Assembly: GCA_031269245.1 (NCBI GenBank)
Contig: JAISZL010000087.1
Location: 1-55,821 of the forward strand
Direction of reading: 5' to 3'
Source: Synergistaceae bacterium
Lineage (GTDB): Bacteria > Synergistota > Synergistia > Synergistales > Synergistaceae
DNA: 55,821 nt
This document shows, in pieces, positions 1 to 8,516 of this stretch (its first letter is position 1; every line of letters starts with the position of its first letter). Position numbers and translations under genes: made by a program. The notes beneath the pieces are model-generated. The model saw only the letters and a list, made by a program, of their open reading frames with translations. It did not search any database and was not told the DNA's origin.

Positions 1-556
1 ATCCACGGCAGCGCGCCGTTTGCCATTGACACCGGCCCCCCCCCCCCCCCCCGGATTTAAATTCCCACTCCCGTGCACTCAAATCAAACGGCTCATGATG
101 CAGCCTGCCGTAGATTACCTTGCTCCACGGCGTTACCCACGGCTCAATCATCGAGATAACCCCGCCCGCGGCGACAGCCCTTGCCGATTCCCTGAAAAAC
201 GCGCGTACATCAGGAAGATGATGAAAAACATCCGTCATCAAAATCGCCCTCAGCGCTCCGTCGTCGAACGGCAGATGCCCGCACGCATCCAAAACCATAT
301 CGATGCCATCGCACTCGAAGACCTCTGACGTGATTACCTCGCTGTTCAAATCCTTTAAAAAACCAGCCCCGGATCCTAATTCCAAAATACGGCCGCGCAC
401 AGGAGGAACGCTATTTAGCAGACATCCATACCACTCCTCGTACAGTTTCCTGAGAAACGGTTTTTCGCGCAGAATACGGCGCCTCATCAGCGTCGTATTC
501 GGGTCGTCGATATCCATGCCCCTTGTCAATGGATGAGACAGCATTCCGCGGATCAT
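1..556 (-). CDS. class I SAM-dependent methyltransferase, 3' end outside window, frame broken at a poly-G tract
   Basis: The reading frame starts at ATG 556 (an in-frame GTG at 565 would overlap the upstream stop) and runs off the left edge. The SAM-binding motif I ILELGSGAG follows an N-terminal helix rich in Arg and Leu, then come DACGHLPF and a DVFHHLPD motif, as in small-molecule or glycan methyltransferases of Methyltransf_11 type. After WEF the gene meets a run of 17 G (positions 52-36). In the entry frame the sequence beyond the run is meaningless; shifted by one base it reads PVSMANGALPW, which fits the NGALPW motif of the family. With 17 bases the copy is therefore out of frame; 15 or 18 would restore it. 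It lies immediately downstream of a methyltransferase-glycosyltransferase gene, so a role in decorating a surface glycan or polyprenyl-linked sugar is inferred. The substrate is unknown. Confidence 0.72.
   Translation of the reverse strand, partial: MIRGMLSHPLTRGMDIDDPNTTLMRRRILREKPFLRKLYEEWYGCLLNSVPPVRGRILELGSGAGFLKDLNSEVITSEVFECDGIDMVLDACGHLPFDDGALRAILMTDVFHHLPDVRAFFRESARAVAAGGVISMIEPWVTPWSKVIYGRLHHEPFDLSAREWEFKSGGGGGGRCQWQTARCRG
36..52 (-). repeat. poly-G tract (17 bases) inside a methyltransferase gene
   Basis: An uninterrupted run of 17 C on the + strand (G in the coding sense) within the glycine linker of the methyltransferase. The length is not compatible with the frame on both sides. 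Runs of this kind mutate by slipped-strand mispairing and are classic contingency loci; a sequencing or assembly length error is the main alternative. Confidence 0.85.
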
Positions 557-561
557 CGCCG

Positions 562-2016
562 TCACACGAATTTTATCTTGAACGCGGCGTAGGCTACCAT
601 CTTAAGGAGCATCCAACCGTGCCTCCAACGATTGATGTTGGTGTCCCCATAGGTTCTGTCGCGATAGCGCACGGGCAGGTCGACTATTCTCAAGTTCAGT
701 TTCGCCGCGCCGAAGATGAGGTCGAAATCTCCGAAGGGGTCGAAGTCCCCGAAATAGGCCCTGTTTTGGACTATGCGCTCGTAGTTGGACTTGGTCAGCG
801 CTTTCGTCCCGCAGAGCGAATCCCTCAGGGTCTGGCCGAGCAGCCATGAAAACGCCCCGCTGAAAAACTTGTTCCCGAGCAGGTTAAAGAACCTCATCGC
901 CCGCTCCTGCATAGGATATACCAGGCGAACGCCGTTCACAAACTCCGCGCGCCCGGAGTAAATCGCATCGTAAAAGCGCGGCAGGTCCTCCGGCGGAACC
1001 GTCATGTCGGCGTCAAGAATCATCAGTATGTCGCCGTTCGCCTTTGCGAAACCGGTCCTGACCGCGTCTCCCTTGCCCCTGCCCGGCTGCCTGTACAGGA
1101 CGCAGTTCCGCTCGCTCTCCTCGATCGCGCGCGTTATGACCTCGTATGTGTCATCCGAGGAATTCCCCTCCACAAATATTATCTCCGTCCCCCCCCCCCC
1201 CCCCCCCATCTCTGGAATTCTATCCAATATGGCCATGATGTTGCCGGCCTCGTTGCGAGCTGGGACCAAGACGCTGACCGTAGGGGGATTCTGTTTCCAT
1301 GCGCGTCTGACCGACGGTTTTGGGCGGGCTATCATGAAATTCGTCAGGTCGAATATCTTGAACGGCCATATCTTGGCGAGGAATTTGTTGAGAAAATCGG
1401 AAACGATAGGAATTCCAACCGGAAATAAAAATTCCGACCACGACCGAAAGACCTCGTAGCCGGACAGATACAGCAGGTTCGCCATATCCTCCCTCGTCAG
1501 CCAGTTCTGCCGGAGAGTCGGAGTCGCCAAACCGAGGCGGCGCGCGAAATTAAGCGGCCCCTTCCAGAGATGGCTGAAGAAGTTGAAAATGATCTTGGTC
1601 TCGTTGCGGCAGAGCGGATGCAGTTTCTCCAAAATCGTCTGGACATCCCATACGTCGTTCAGCACATCGGATAAAATTATATAGTCAAACTCCCCCTCTA
1701 TCTCCAGACAGTGGGCATCCGCGCATTCGAACCGCAGGCCGGGATAGCGTTTTTGGGCCGCGGTTATCATGCTTTGGGAAAAATCCACGCCCACCCCGTA
1801 TGAGGGCTTGAGCGACGCCAGGAGGAAGCCCTTTCCGCAACCTATCTCGAGCACCCTGGCCCCTTCAGGGATGCAAAAACGATAGACCCGCGTCAGGTAT
1901 TCCCTATAATATCTGGGACACTTTTTATCCCTATCGAGATTTGCCGCGCCATCCCAGTTATGACGTCTCTCATCCGAGTATTTCTTGAAATATGGATCGT
2001 TAGGCCACAAATACAA
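562..2016 (-). CDS. bifunctional SAM methyltransferase / GT2 family glycosyltransferase
   Basis: About 484 residues. The N-terminal half is a class I methyltransferase (motif VLEIGCGKG, then GVDFSQSMI and ILSDVLNDV). The C-terminal half is a GT2 domain of the dolichyl-phosphate-mannose synthase type: VSVLVPARNEAGNI, FVEGNSSDDT, GKGDAVRTG, the metal-binding ILDADMTVP and the acceptor-side SLCGTKAL. No ATG lies near the true N terminus. The preceding membrane-protein gene stops at 2025 and TTG at 2016 (or 2010) follows a GGGTGG stretch, so I use 2016; the frame upstream of that is a shadow. A run of 19 G (1207-1189) supplies the last base of an ATG plus six Gly codons just before FVEG, and here the frame is kept. 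It probably moves a sugar onto a polyprenyl phosphate and methylates a product; both substrates are unknown. It ends a few bases before the next methyltransferase gene. Confidence 0.85.
   Translation of the reverse strand: MYLWPNDPYFKKYSDERRHNWDGAANLDRDKKCPRYYREYLTRVYRFCIPEGARVLEIGCGKGFLLASLKPSYGVGVDFSQSMITAAQKRYPGLRFECADAHCLEIEGEFDYIILSDVLNDVWDVQTILEKLHPLCRNETKIIFNFFSHLWKGPLNFARRLGLATPTLRQNWLTREDMANLLYLSGYEVFRSWSEFLFPVGIPIVSDFLNKFLAKIWPFKIFDLTNFMIARPKPSVRRAWKQNPPTVSVLVPARNEAGNIMAILDRIPEMGGGGGGTEIIFVEGNSSDDTYEVITRAIEESERNCVLYRQPGRGKGDAVRTGFAKANGDILMILDADMTVPPEDLPRFYDAIYSGRAEFVNGVRLVYPMQERAMRFFNLLGNKFFSGAFSWLLGQTLRDSLCGTKALTKSNYERIVQNRAYFGDFDPFGDFDLIFGAAKLNLRIVDLPVRYRDRTYGDTNINRWRHGWMLLKMVAYAAFKIKFV
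1189..1207 (-). repeat. poly-G tract (19 bases) inside the GT2 glycosyltransferase gene
   Basis: A run of 19 C on the + strand, coding for six Gly in a loop between the first beta-alpha unit and the FVEG strand of the GT2 fold. The frame is open on both sides at this length. It is the second such tract within 1.2 kb, which argues for a phase-variable locus. Confidence 0.85.
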
Positions 2017-2024
2017 ACACCACC

Positions 2025-3020
2025 CTAGTCTTTTTTCCTTTTTATTCCAAGAAATCCGGCCTTCCCAACAAACAAAACGACAAGAGCGGCTAACGTCGGT
2101 ACTAATTGTATCATACGCAACAAAAATGCGATACCCAATGCGGGCTCCTGCCCCACGCCGAACAGGGACAGTCCCCACACCACTGACGCCTCGAACACCC
2201 CCAGGGAGCCGGGGGCGGTAGGCAGAAGCTGGCCCGCGGCGGAGATCAAAAACACCTCGGCGGCGGCTTTGATTGAAATATTGAAATCGCCCACGCGCAT
2301 TAACGCGTAAACAGTGTAAGCGAAGTACACCGCCCATACGGACAACGTGGCTGCCCACGCCTTCAAGAGCTGGCGTGACGTCATGTCACGCAGGAGATGT
2401 CTCTTGAGCCCGTCAAAAAATTTGACGCCCCGGAGCTTCGGCATCGCTCCCCAAATAGCATCGAACCGCTCAGGGCGGCATCTGAAAAAGATCAGAAGGA
2501 ACCAGCAGACCGCAAAAACAACGCCCATCCGCCGTATCAATGAGCCCTTGGCTATGTCAGTCAACGTCAGCGCGATCAAGAGGTAAAGGCAGTTCGCGTC
2601 GAAGAAACGTTCGAAAAAAACCGCGGCGGCGGCGGCGTGCGCCGGTCTGCTCAGCGACTTATTCACGTAAACCACCTTGAGCACCTCCCCGCCCTTCGCG
2701 GGAAGCACATTGTTGAGGCCGAGCCCGAGAACCGTAACCCTCAATGCCTCCCACAACCCGAGGGGAGGTTCGAAGAGCAGGGAAAGGCGCAACGCTTGAA
2801 GCCATATGCAGAGAATGCTTATAAGCACAGCCGCTGCCACATGGAATATCGAGTAGTTTTTTACAGCTCTCCGCAATAAATCGGAGTCAATTCCCTTTAA
2901 CGCGTAGATCAGACATATAGCGGAAACCGCCAGCTGCAGCGAGAACGTCAATATACGCGGGATACTCCATCCCATTCTCCCGGACGGAAATTTCCCCGGC
3001 CCAGTTCCCCGGCTATCCAA
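2025..3020 (-). CDS. LPG_synthase_TM / UPF0104 family integral membrane protein (flippase-like)
   Basis: 331 residues with multiple hydrophobic helices. The sequence has hallmarks of the lysylphosphatidylglycerol synthase TM / AglD-like family: a cytoplasmic RLSLLF helix end, GLGLNNVLPAKGGEVLKVVYV after the third segment, a FFERFFDA motif, and a C-terminal region with ISAAGQLLPTAPGSLGVFEA. Family members are polytopic proteins next to glycosyltransferases, and some take part in lipid-linked sugar transfer. Its stop lies 8 bases before the TTG start of the methyltransferase-GT2 gene, so the two are probably co-transcribed. The N-terminal 15 residues before MGWSIP may not be translated; ATG 2975 is an alternative start. 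Membrane location is clear, substrate is not. Confidence 0.8.
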   Translation of the reverse strand: MDSRGTGPGKFPSGRMGWSIPRILTFSLQLAVSAICLIYALKGIDSDLLRRAVKNYSIFHVAAAVLISILCIWLQALRLSLLFEPPLGLWEALRVTVLGLGLNNVLPAKGGEVLKVVYVNKSLSRPAHAAAAAVFFERFFDANCLYLLIALTLTDIAKGSLIRRMGVVFAVCWFLLIFFRCRPERFDAIWGAMPKLRGVKFFDGLKRHLLRDMTSRQLLKAWAATLSVWAVYFAYTVYALMRVGDFNISIKAAAEVFLISAAGQLLPTAPGSLGVFEASVVWGLSLFGVGQEPALGIAFLLRMIQLVPTLAALVVLFVGKAGFLGIKRKKD

Positions 3021-3065
3021 ATGCCTCAGTTCCCCGAGCTGAGGTTATACGCCCTATTTGAGAGA

Positions 3066-4028
3066 TCAACCGGACGTGTCTTCCCTCGCCGCATCAAGCA
3101 GCATCTCCCGCAGTTCAGCCCAGCATCCGGCGCTCGACAGATCGAGCCAGAATATCTTGGCTTTTTCATACCGCTCGCGCCTGAACGCCAAGCGGTCCCT
3201 GGCTACCGCGGCGTAACCGGGCTCCAGTCGGGTGAAGGGGCGCGTGGTGCCGAAATATCGCGTCGTCCTGCGCAGCTCGCGGGCCGACAGTCCAGGCACG
3301 CTCTCGACCCACACGTGGGCGTCGTGCAGGTCGCCCAGCAGGTCCTGTATCCTCCTGGCCGTCGCTATGTGAGGGGCCATCACGTCGCCGAACAGGCCCG
3401 AGGCGATCTCCATCGCGTACCTCAGACGCTTCGTCTCTATGCGCAGCTTGTGATGCGCTTCGTGCGCTTCGGGGACGCCGAGCGACGAGGCAAGCCGGAC
3501 GATGAGGTCGATCCGCATGATCATGGCCCGCGCGATATGCCAGCCGTCGTCAGCGCGCCGGCCCGCGCCCTGAATCTCCATGTCGCACTTAGCGCCGCGC
3601 AGGGACTGGAGCGCGTCCCTGAACGCGCCGCACCGCGAAAAGCCGGAGAGCGTTTTCGCCGCTCCTCCTTGAAGTTTCTCCCTCCTCTGGGAGAGCCGGA
3701 GCGCCAGGCGCCTCACGCCCGGCTTCTCGCGGGGGGAACACGCGCCTGCAAAGTTCCCCAGCCACATCGTCTGCACGTCCAGGTCTCGGACCGCGCCCAG
3801 CGCGCGCGCCACGGATCGGATTGATTTGAGGAGACCGGCGTCGTCGGGCAAACCCGCCCTCACGCCCAGGAGCCGGAGGGCCAGTTCGAGCCTGCGAGAC
3901 GCCACCCTGGCCCGGTGCAGCCCCTCCGGGTCGTCTGACGACGCGCCCGGGATCTCCCTCATCAGGCCGTCGGCTCTGTCCAATACAGCGCCGACGGCGA
4001 AGGCCGACGCGTCAGGCCTGCAGATCAT
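3066..4028 (-). CDS. CHAD domain-containing protein
   Basis: 320 residues. The protein is a nearly all-helical CHAD domain: the conserved histidine-rich helices appear as DDPEGLHRARVASRRLELALRL near the N terminus, AHEAHHKLRIETKRLRYAMEI in the middle, and IQDLLGDLHDAHVW toward the C terminus. CHAD domains bind polyphosphate through conserved His, Arg and Lys residues and often lie beside polyphosphate enzymes. Here the ATG overlaps the last 17 bases of ppk, so the two are translationally linked. No CYTH domain is fused, so it is a stand-alone CHAD protein, probably localising to or regulating polyphosphate granules; that role is inferred from the family. Confidence 0.88.
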   Translation of the reverse strand: MICRPDASAFAVGAVLDRADGLMREIPGASSDDPEGLHRARVASRRLELALRLLGVRAGLPDDAGLLKSIRSVARALGAVRDLDVQTMWLGNFAGACSPREKPGVRRLALRLSQRREKLQGGAAKTLSGFSRCGAFRDALQSLRGAKCDMEIQGAGRRADDGWHIARAMIMRIDLIVRLASSLGVPEAHEAHHKLRIETKRLRYAMEIASGLFGDVMAPHIATARRIQDLLGDLHDAHVWVESVPGLSARELRRTTRYFGTTRPFTRLEPGYAAVARDRLAFRRERYEKAKIFWLDLSSAGCWAELREMLLDAAREDTSG

Positions 4029-6192
4029 CGGGGATGCCCATGCCGGGGCTCTCTATCATCCAGCGCTGCGAATCGACCGCGGGGCCTCCGTCGGGCGGAA
4101 CGAGCCGCCTGTAGCCGCCGGAGGACTCCAGCTCGCTGCACTGGATGTTGTCCCTAAGGTGAACCGGGAGTATCGACTCCATTATCCGCCGCCGCAGGGA
4201 CGCGTCCTCCACCGGGTAGAGGCACTCCACCCTGCGGTCGAGGTTGCGCGTCATGAGGTCGGCGCTCCCGAGATACAGCTCCTCATCCCCGCCGTTGCGG
4301 AAATAGAAAGCCCTCGTGTGCTCCAGGAAACGCCCGACGATGCTGGTGACGGTCGTGTTCTCGCTCAATTCCGCGGCGCCGGGGCGCAGGCAGCAGATGC
4401 CGCGCACCTGCAGGTCGATCTTCACGCCCGCCATCGAGGCGCGGTACAGGGCGTCGATGCTCTCCCTGTCGGAGACAGCGTTCAGCTTGAAGATAAGGTG
4501 CCCCCCGCCGCATAGGCCGTGGGACTCGATCTCGCGGTCTATGCGCGAGATTATCTCCCCGCGCAGAGTATGCGGGGCCACCAGGAGTTTCCTGTACTCG
4601 GTCTGCTTGGAGTAGCCGGTGAGGACGTTGAAGAGGTCCGAGACGTCCGCGCCGATCTCCGGGTTGGCGGTGAACAAGCCGAAATCCGTGTAAATCCCCG
4701 CCGTGACGGCGTTGTAGTTCCCCGTTCCGAGGTGGACGTAGCGCCTTATGCCGCCCTTCTCGCGGCGCACGACCATGCAGAGTTTCGCGTGGGTCTTGAG
4801 CCCGGGCAGGCCGTAAACGACGTGGACTCCCGCGCTCTCCAGCGACCGCGCCCATCCGATGTTGTTCTCCTCGTCGAAGCGCGCCTTCAGCTCGACCAGC
4901 GCCGCTACCTGTTTGCCCCTCTGGCAGGCCTCCTTCAGCGCCTCCACTATCGGCGAATTCGTCCCGGTCCTGTAGAGCGTCTGCTTTATGGCAAGCACGC
5001 CGGGGTCGCGCGACGCCTCCCGTATGAAGTCCGCGACGGGCTTGAAGCTGTCGTATGGGTGATAGAGCAGTATGTCCCGCTCCGCTATGGCCTCGAATAT
5101 GCCGCGAGGCTCCGATAGCTCCAGGGGGACCCTCGGCGTGAACGGAGGGAACTTCAGATCCGGCCTGTCCAGCTTGAAGAGCTGCATGACCGACGACAGG
5201 CCCACCGGGTTCTTCATCGAGTACACCTGAAACAGGTCCAGCTCGAGGTTTCGCGTCAGTATGCCCCGTATGTGCTTAGGCGCCTCCTTCTCTATCTGGA
5301 GGCGCACCGCGGACCCGAACCTGCGCCTGTCCACGCTCTCGACGATGGAGTGCAGCAGGTCCTCCGCCTCGTCCGACTCTATCTCGAAATCCGCGTCCCT
5401 CGTGACCCTGAAGAGAGCCGCGTCGACTATCCTCATGCCGGGGAATAGCATCCCCAAGTTGGCTTTTATGACGTCCTCCAGCCAGATGAACTTGTCCACC
5501 CTGGCCGACTGGCGGAGGCCCATCCTCTCCATCTTGCCCTCCGAGTCGTCCGGCAGCGGGATCAGGCGCGGGAACGACTCCGGGATCTTGAGCCTCGCGA
5601 AGAGCTCGCGCCCGCACTCGTCGCGGAGTGCCAGCGCGAAGTTCAGGCTGAGGTTCGATATATGGGGGAAAGGGTGCCCGGGGTCGAAGGCGAGCGGGGT
5701 CAGGGTCGGGAATATCTCACCCTTGAAGTAATTGTCGATATACCTGCGCTGCTTGTCCTTCAGGTCGCCGAACCCCAGTATCTCTATTCCGCTGTCGCGC
5801 AGCTCCCGCAGCATCTCGCCGCGCCAGTGGTCGCCCTGGCGTTTCACGTCCGCGATGATCGCTTTTCGGATCGCCGCGAGCTGCTCCACCGGGGTCATGC
5901 CGTCCGGCGGCAGGTTGACCACGCCGTCGCGAAGTTGCCGGATCAGACCGGAGACCCGGATCATGAAGAACTCGTCGAGGTTGTTGGCGAAGATCGACAT
6001 GAACTTCACCCGCTCGAGCAGAGGCTTGGACCTGTCGAGCGCCTCGTCCAGGACCCGGCTGTTGAAGCGCACCCAGCTGAGCTCCCTGTTGATGTACCTG
6101 ACGGCCCTCTCGGAACCGTTCTCCCCGCCGCCCTGCTTCCTCTCTAGTTTCAGCGCTTTGTCCGCCCCCTTGGCGGGCTCTCCAGCCTCCAC
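4012..6192 (-). CDS. ppk1: polyphosphate kinase 1
   Basis: About 726 residues, full family length. PPK1 makes inorganic polyphosphate from ATP reversibly. All four domains are visible: the N-terminal helical domain with YINRELSWVRFNSRVLDEA, an LDEFFMIRVSGL motif, the phospholipase-D-like core beginning with LAIKQTLYRTGTNSPIV, and the autophosphorylated His in GLKTHAKLCMV, followed by the HLGTGNYN motif. The C-terminal domain keeps a SADLMTRNLDRRVECLYPV block. Two GTG codons compete: the first (6201) sits directly on the GGGGAGG Shine-Dalgarno, the second (6192) lies 8 bases after it, so 6192 is preferred. The stop overlaps the CHAD gene. The about 70 bases upstream, before the DUF2400 gene, are AT-rich and hold no gene. 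Confidence 0.97.
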   Translation of the reverse strand: MEAGEPAKGADKALKLERKQGGGENGSERAVRYINRELSWVRFNSRVLDEALDRSKPLLERVKFMSIFANNLDEFFMIRVSGLIRQLRDGVVNLPPDGMTPVEQLAAIRKAIIADVKRQGDHWRGEMLRELRDSGIEILGFGDLKDKQRRYIDNYFKGEIFPTLTPLAFDPGHPFPHISNLSLNFALALRDECGRELFARLKIPESFPRLIPLPDDSEGKMERMGLRQSARVDKFIWLEDVIKANLGMLFPGMRIVDAALFRVTRDADFEIESDEAEDLLHSIVESVDRRRFGSAVRLQIEKEAPKHIRGILTRNLELDLFQVYSMKNPVGLSSVMQLFKLDRPDLKFPPFTPRVPLELSEPRGIFEAIAERDILLYHPYDSFKPVADFIREASRDPGVLAIKQTLYRTGTNSPIVEALKEACQRGKQVAALVELKARFDEENNIGWARSLESAGVHVVYGLPGLKTHAKLCMVVRREKGGIRRYVHLGTGNYNAVTAGIYTDFGLFTANPEIGADVSDLFNVLTGYSKQTEYRKLLVAPHTLRGEIISRIDREIESHGLCGGGHLIFKLNAVSDRESIDALYRASMAGVKIDLQVRGICCLRPGAAELSENTTVTSIVGRFLEHTRAFYFRNGGDEELYLGSADLMTRNLDRRVECLYPVEDASLRRRIMESILPVHLRDNIQCSELESSGGYRRLVPPDGGPAVDSQRWMIESPGMGIPDDLQA

Positions 6193-6269
6193 GGTTCGCA
6201 CCTCCCCGCGACTTGATATAAATTTATCCGCGAAACAACCTTCGAAAAATTTTTAAAATATTTTGCCCC

Positions 6270-7076
6270 TCACAGTCCCCTGAACTTCTCCAGCAGCTCC
6301 TCGTCGGACATCCCGGCGCGTATGCCGAAGCGGGTGAGCGCGAAGTCATACCTCACCGGGTCGTCCGGCCTGATCGAGCGGAACCCCTCGGTGGCCTCCA
6401 ACGCGGCCAAGCCGTCCGCCGCGTTTCGCCTGACCATCCCCAAGCCCTTGGCTATGCGAAACATGTGCGTGTCAAGCGGAATAATAATATCACAAGGCGA
6501 GACGAGCCTCCATCCCCCGGGGTCGACGCTGTCACTTCGTACCATCCATCTCACGTAGAGGGCGAGGCGCTTGCAGGCGCTCCCCCTCATCGCCAGGGGC
6601 AGCAGCTGCGACGAGACGAGCCCCGCGTAACGCAAAATGGACTCGGCGAAAGCGTTCATCGCGGCTATGATGGGGGGCGCGGCATGGCCGCCGCGCGGAC
6701 CGGCGGCGGCCATGCCGGAATGGAAGAGGTTTTCGAGGTTCCCATGCTCGCGCACCGCCCGCCCGATCCCGCTCAAAAATTTGGACATCTCGGCCGCGTC
6801 GTTGAAGCGGTGCTTGAAGCCGCGCAGCCGGTCAAACAGCTCCGCGGGGCCCGTGCGGGACAGGGCGTCCGCCGGGTGAGCGCCGAGGACGTCCAACACC
6901 CTCCGAACGCTCGCCAATATGGATGCCACGCGCCCATACGCGAGCGACGAGGCGATCAGCCCGACCACCTCCCTGTCCGCCGGGTCGTCATACAGATAGA
7001 GGAACTCCAGCGGATCGGGGGAGACGTACTCCCTCCTGTTGTAATCCGCGTAGAGCTCCTCCAGTAATTCGTACAT
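6270..7076 (-). CDS. TIGR02757 / DUF2400 family protein
   Basis: About 268 residues from ATG 7076. The sequence carries family features: YADYNRREYVSPDPLEFLYLY at the N terminus, then DREVVGLIASSLAYGRVASI, a CKRLALYVRWMVR helix in the middle and a PLDTHMFRIAKGLGM block before the C terminus. The general look is that of an HhH-type DNA glycosylase-like fold (the PLDTH helix resembles the region that carries the catalytic Asp in those enzymes), but no iron-sulfur cysteine cluster is present and the family has no proven function. The frame extends 17 codons upstream to a TTG (7127); neither start has a convincing Shine-Dalgarno. It lies between ppk and hemL on the same strand. Confidence 0.78.
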   Translation of the reverse strand: MYELLEELYADYNRREYVSPDPLEFLYLYDDPADREVVGLIASSLAYGRVASILASVRRVLDVLGAHPADALSRTGPAELFDRLRGFKHRFNDAAEMSKFLSGIGRAVREHGNLENLFHSGMAAAGPRGGHAAPPIIAAMNAFAESILRYAGLVSSQLLPLAMRGSACKRLALYVRWMVRSDSVDPGGWRLVSPCDIIIPLDTHMFRIAKGLGMVRRNAADGLAALEATEGFRSIRPDDPVRYDFALTRFGIRAGMSDEELLEKFRGL

Positions 7077-7132
7077 GCCGCCGCGCTTCGCTTCGCTTTC
7101 TATTTCAAACAGCCCCCGTCTTCGCAATCCGC

Positions 7133-7166
7133 CCCATCCCGGCGCCGCGCGAGCGCGCGGGATGGG
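7133..7166. other. GC-rich hairpin between hemL and the DUF2400 gene
   Basis: A 9-bp perfect stem (CCCATCCCG at 7133-7141 with CGGGATGGG at 7158-7166) just downstream of the hemL stop. The loop is itself GC-palindromic. No T-run follows on the minus strand, so it is at best a weak terminator or RNA-stabilising structure. Confidence 0.5.
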
Positions 7167-7178
7167 ACAAGGGTTATT

Positions 7179-8465
7179 CTACAGCGAATTCGCCAGTTTT
7201 GCGAAGACCGCCTCGGAATTAGCGACTGTGGCGTCTATTATCTCGTCGGTGTGCGCGGCCGATACGAACATCGCCTCGAACGCGCTGGGCGCGAAGTAGT
7301 CCCCCCGCTCCAGCATCCCGTGGAAGAAGCCCGGATAAAGGTCTCCCCTCGTCGCCTGGACGGACTCCAGGTCCGACGGCACGGATTCAGAGAAGAACAT
7401 GCCCAGCACGGAGCCGAGCCGCGAGATCGCTATGGGGAGCCCCGCCCTCCCGGCGGCGGATTTAAATCCGCGCTCCAGACGGGACGCAGCGCGCTCCAGG
7501 CGGTCATACGCCGATTCGGTCAAGCTCTTCAATGTGGCGATGCCCGAGGCCATAGCCAGCGGGTTGCCCGATAGCGTGCCAGCCTGGTACACCGGGCCGA
7601 TGGGCGACAGGCGCTCCATCAGGCCGGCCCTGCCTCCAAGCGCGCCGACCGGCAGACCGCCGCCGATTATCTTGCCGAGGCACGTGATGTCCGGCGCGAC
7701 CCCGACGACGTTCTGCACCCCTCCCTCCGGGACGCGGAAGCCCGTTATGACCTCGTCGAATATCAGGAGCGCGCCGCGCTCCCGCGTAATTTCGCGCAGG
7801 CCTTCGAGGAAACCCGGAGCGGGCGGCACGAGGCCCATGTTCCCCGCCCACGGCTCAACTATGACGGCGGCTATCTCTCCGCCGCTCTCCTCGAATATCC
7901 TCCTGACGGAGTCCATCGAGTTAAATCGCGCCACTATCGTGTCCCGCGCCGAGGCCGCAGTGATCCCCGGCGAGGTCGGAACGCCGTGGGTGAGCGCGCC
8001 GCTGCCCGCCGACACCAGCAGGCCGTCGTTGTGCCCGTGGTAGTTGCCGGCGAACTTCACTATCCTATCCCTCCCCGTGCAGCCCCTGGCGAGCCGCAGG
8101 GCCGTCATCGTCGCCTCCGTGCCGGAGCTGACGAAGCGAATCAGGTCTATCGACGGGAACCTGCCCTTTATCATCTCGGCGAGCTCGACCTCGCCGACGC
8201 ACGGAGCGCCGTAGGAAGACGAGCGCGCGGCGGCCTCCGAGACCGCCCGCACCACGTCCGGGCTGGCGTGGCCGAGTATCATCGGCCCCCAGCTCGACAC
8301 GTAGTCGCGGTACTCCGCGCCCTCCGTGTCGCGCAACACGGCCCCCGCGGCGGAGTCGATGAATATCGGCGTGCCCCCCACCGACTTCCACGCCCTGACA
8401 GGGCTGTCGACGCCGCCGACAAGGCTCCCGCACGCTCGCGCGTATATTTCCTCCCTCTTGATCAT
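7179..8465 (-). CDS. hemL: glutamate-1-semialdehyde 2,1-aminomutase
   Basis: 428 residues, full length. The enzyme converts glutamate-1-semialdehyde to 5-aminolevulinate with pyridoxal or pyridoxamine phosphate, the second step of the C5 tetrapyrrole route. Visible features are the N-terminal SPVRAWKSVGG, the WGPMILGHASPDVV block, VSSGTEATMTALRLARG, the NYHGHNDGLLV histidine motif, the LIFDEVITGFR cofactor-binding aspartate, and CLGKIIGGGLPVGA with the Schiff-base lysine. GAGGTG seven bases before ATG 8465 supports the start. It is the last gene of the haem/cobalamin block, and the glutamyl-tRNA reductase that supplies its substrate lies three genes upstream. A dispersed repeat separates it from cobA-hemD. 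Confidence 0.97.
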   Translation of the reverse strand: MIKREEIYARACGSLVGGVDSPVRAWKSVGGTPIFIDSAAGAVLRDTEGAEYRDYVSSWGPMILGHASPDVVRAVSEAAARSSSYGAPCVGEVELAEMIKGRFPSIDLIRFVSSGTEATMTALRLARGCTGRDRIVKFAGNYHGHNDGLLVSAGSGALTHGVPTSPGITAASARDTIVARFNSMDSVRRIFEESGGEIAAVIVEPWAGNMGLVPPAPGFLEGLREITRERGALLIFDEVITGFRVPEGGVQNVVGVAPDITCLGKIIGGGLPVGALGGRAGLMERLSPIGPVYQAGTLSGNPLAMASGIATLKSLTESAYDRLERAASRLERGFKSAAGRAGLPIAISRLGSVLGMFFSESVPSDLESVQATRGDLYPGFFHGMLERGDYFAPSAFEAMFVSAAHTDEIIDATVANSEAVFAKLANSL

Positions 8466-8516
8466 CGTATCACCTCGCCAAATTTATCGAACACTCGCGC
8501 ACTCGTTCCTAAGAAG

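Noticed and set aside
20-328. Open frame on the + strand over the methyltransferase
   Set aside because: It is antisense to a gene with clear SAM methyltransferase motifs and has no family resemblance or ribosome-binding site.
2017-2358. Long N-terminal extension of the methyltransferase-GT2 gene
   Set aside because: It overlaps the well-supported membrane-protein gene in another frame and its translation is Arg/Gly-rich shadow sequence.
3021-3824. 267-codon + strand frame opposite the CHAD gene
   Set aside because: GC-rich antisense shadow, Arg/His/Pro-rich, no motif; the CHAD domain on the minus strand is clear.
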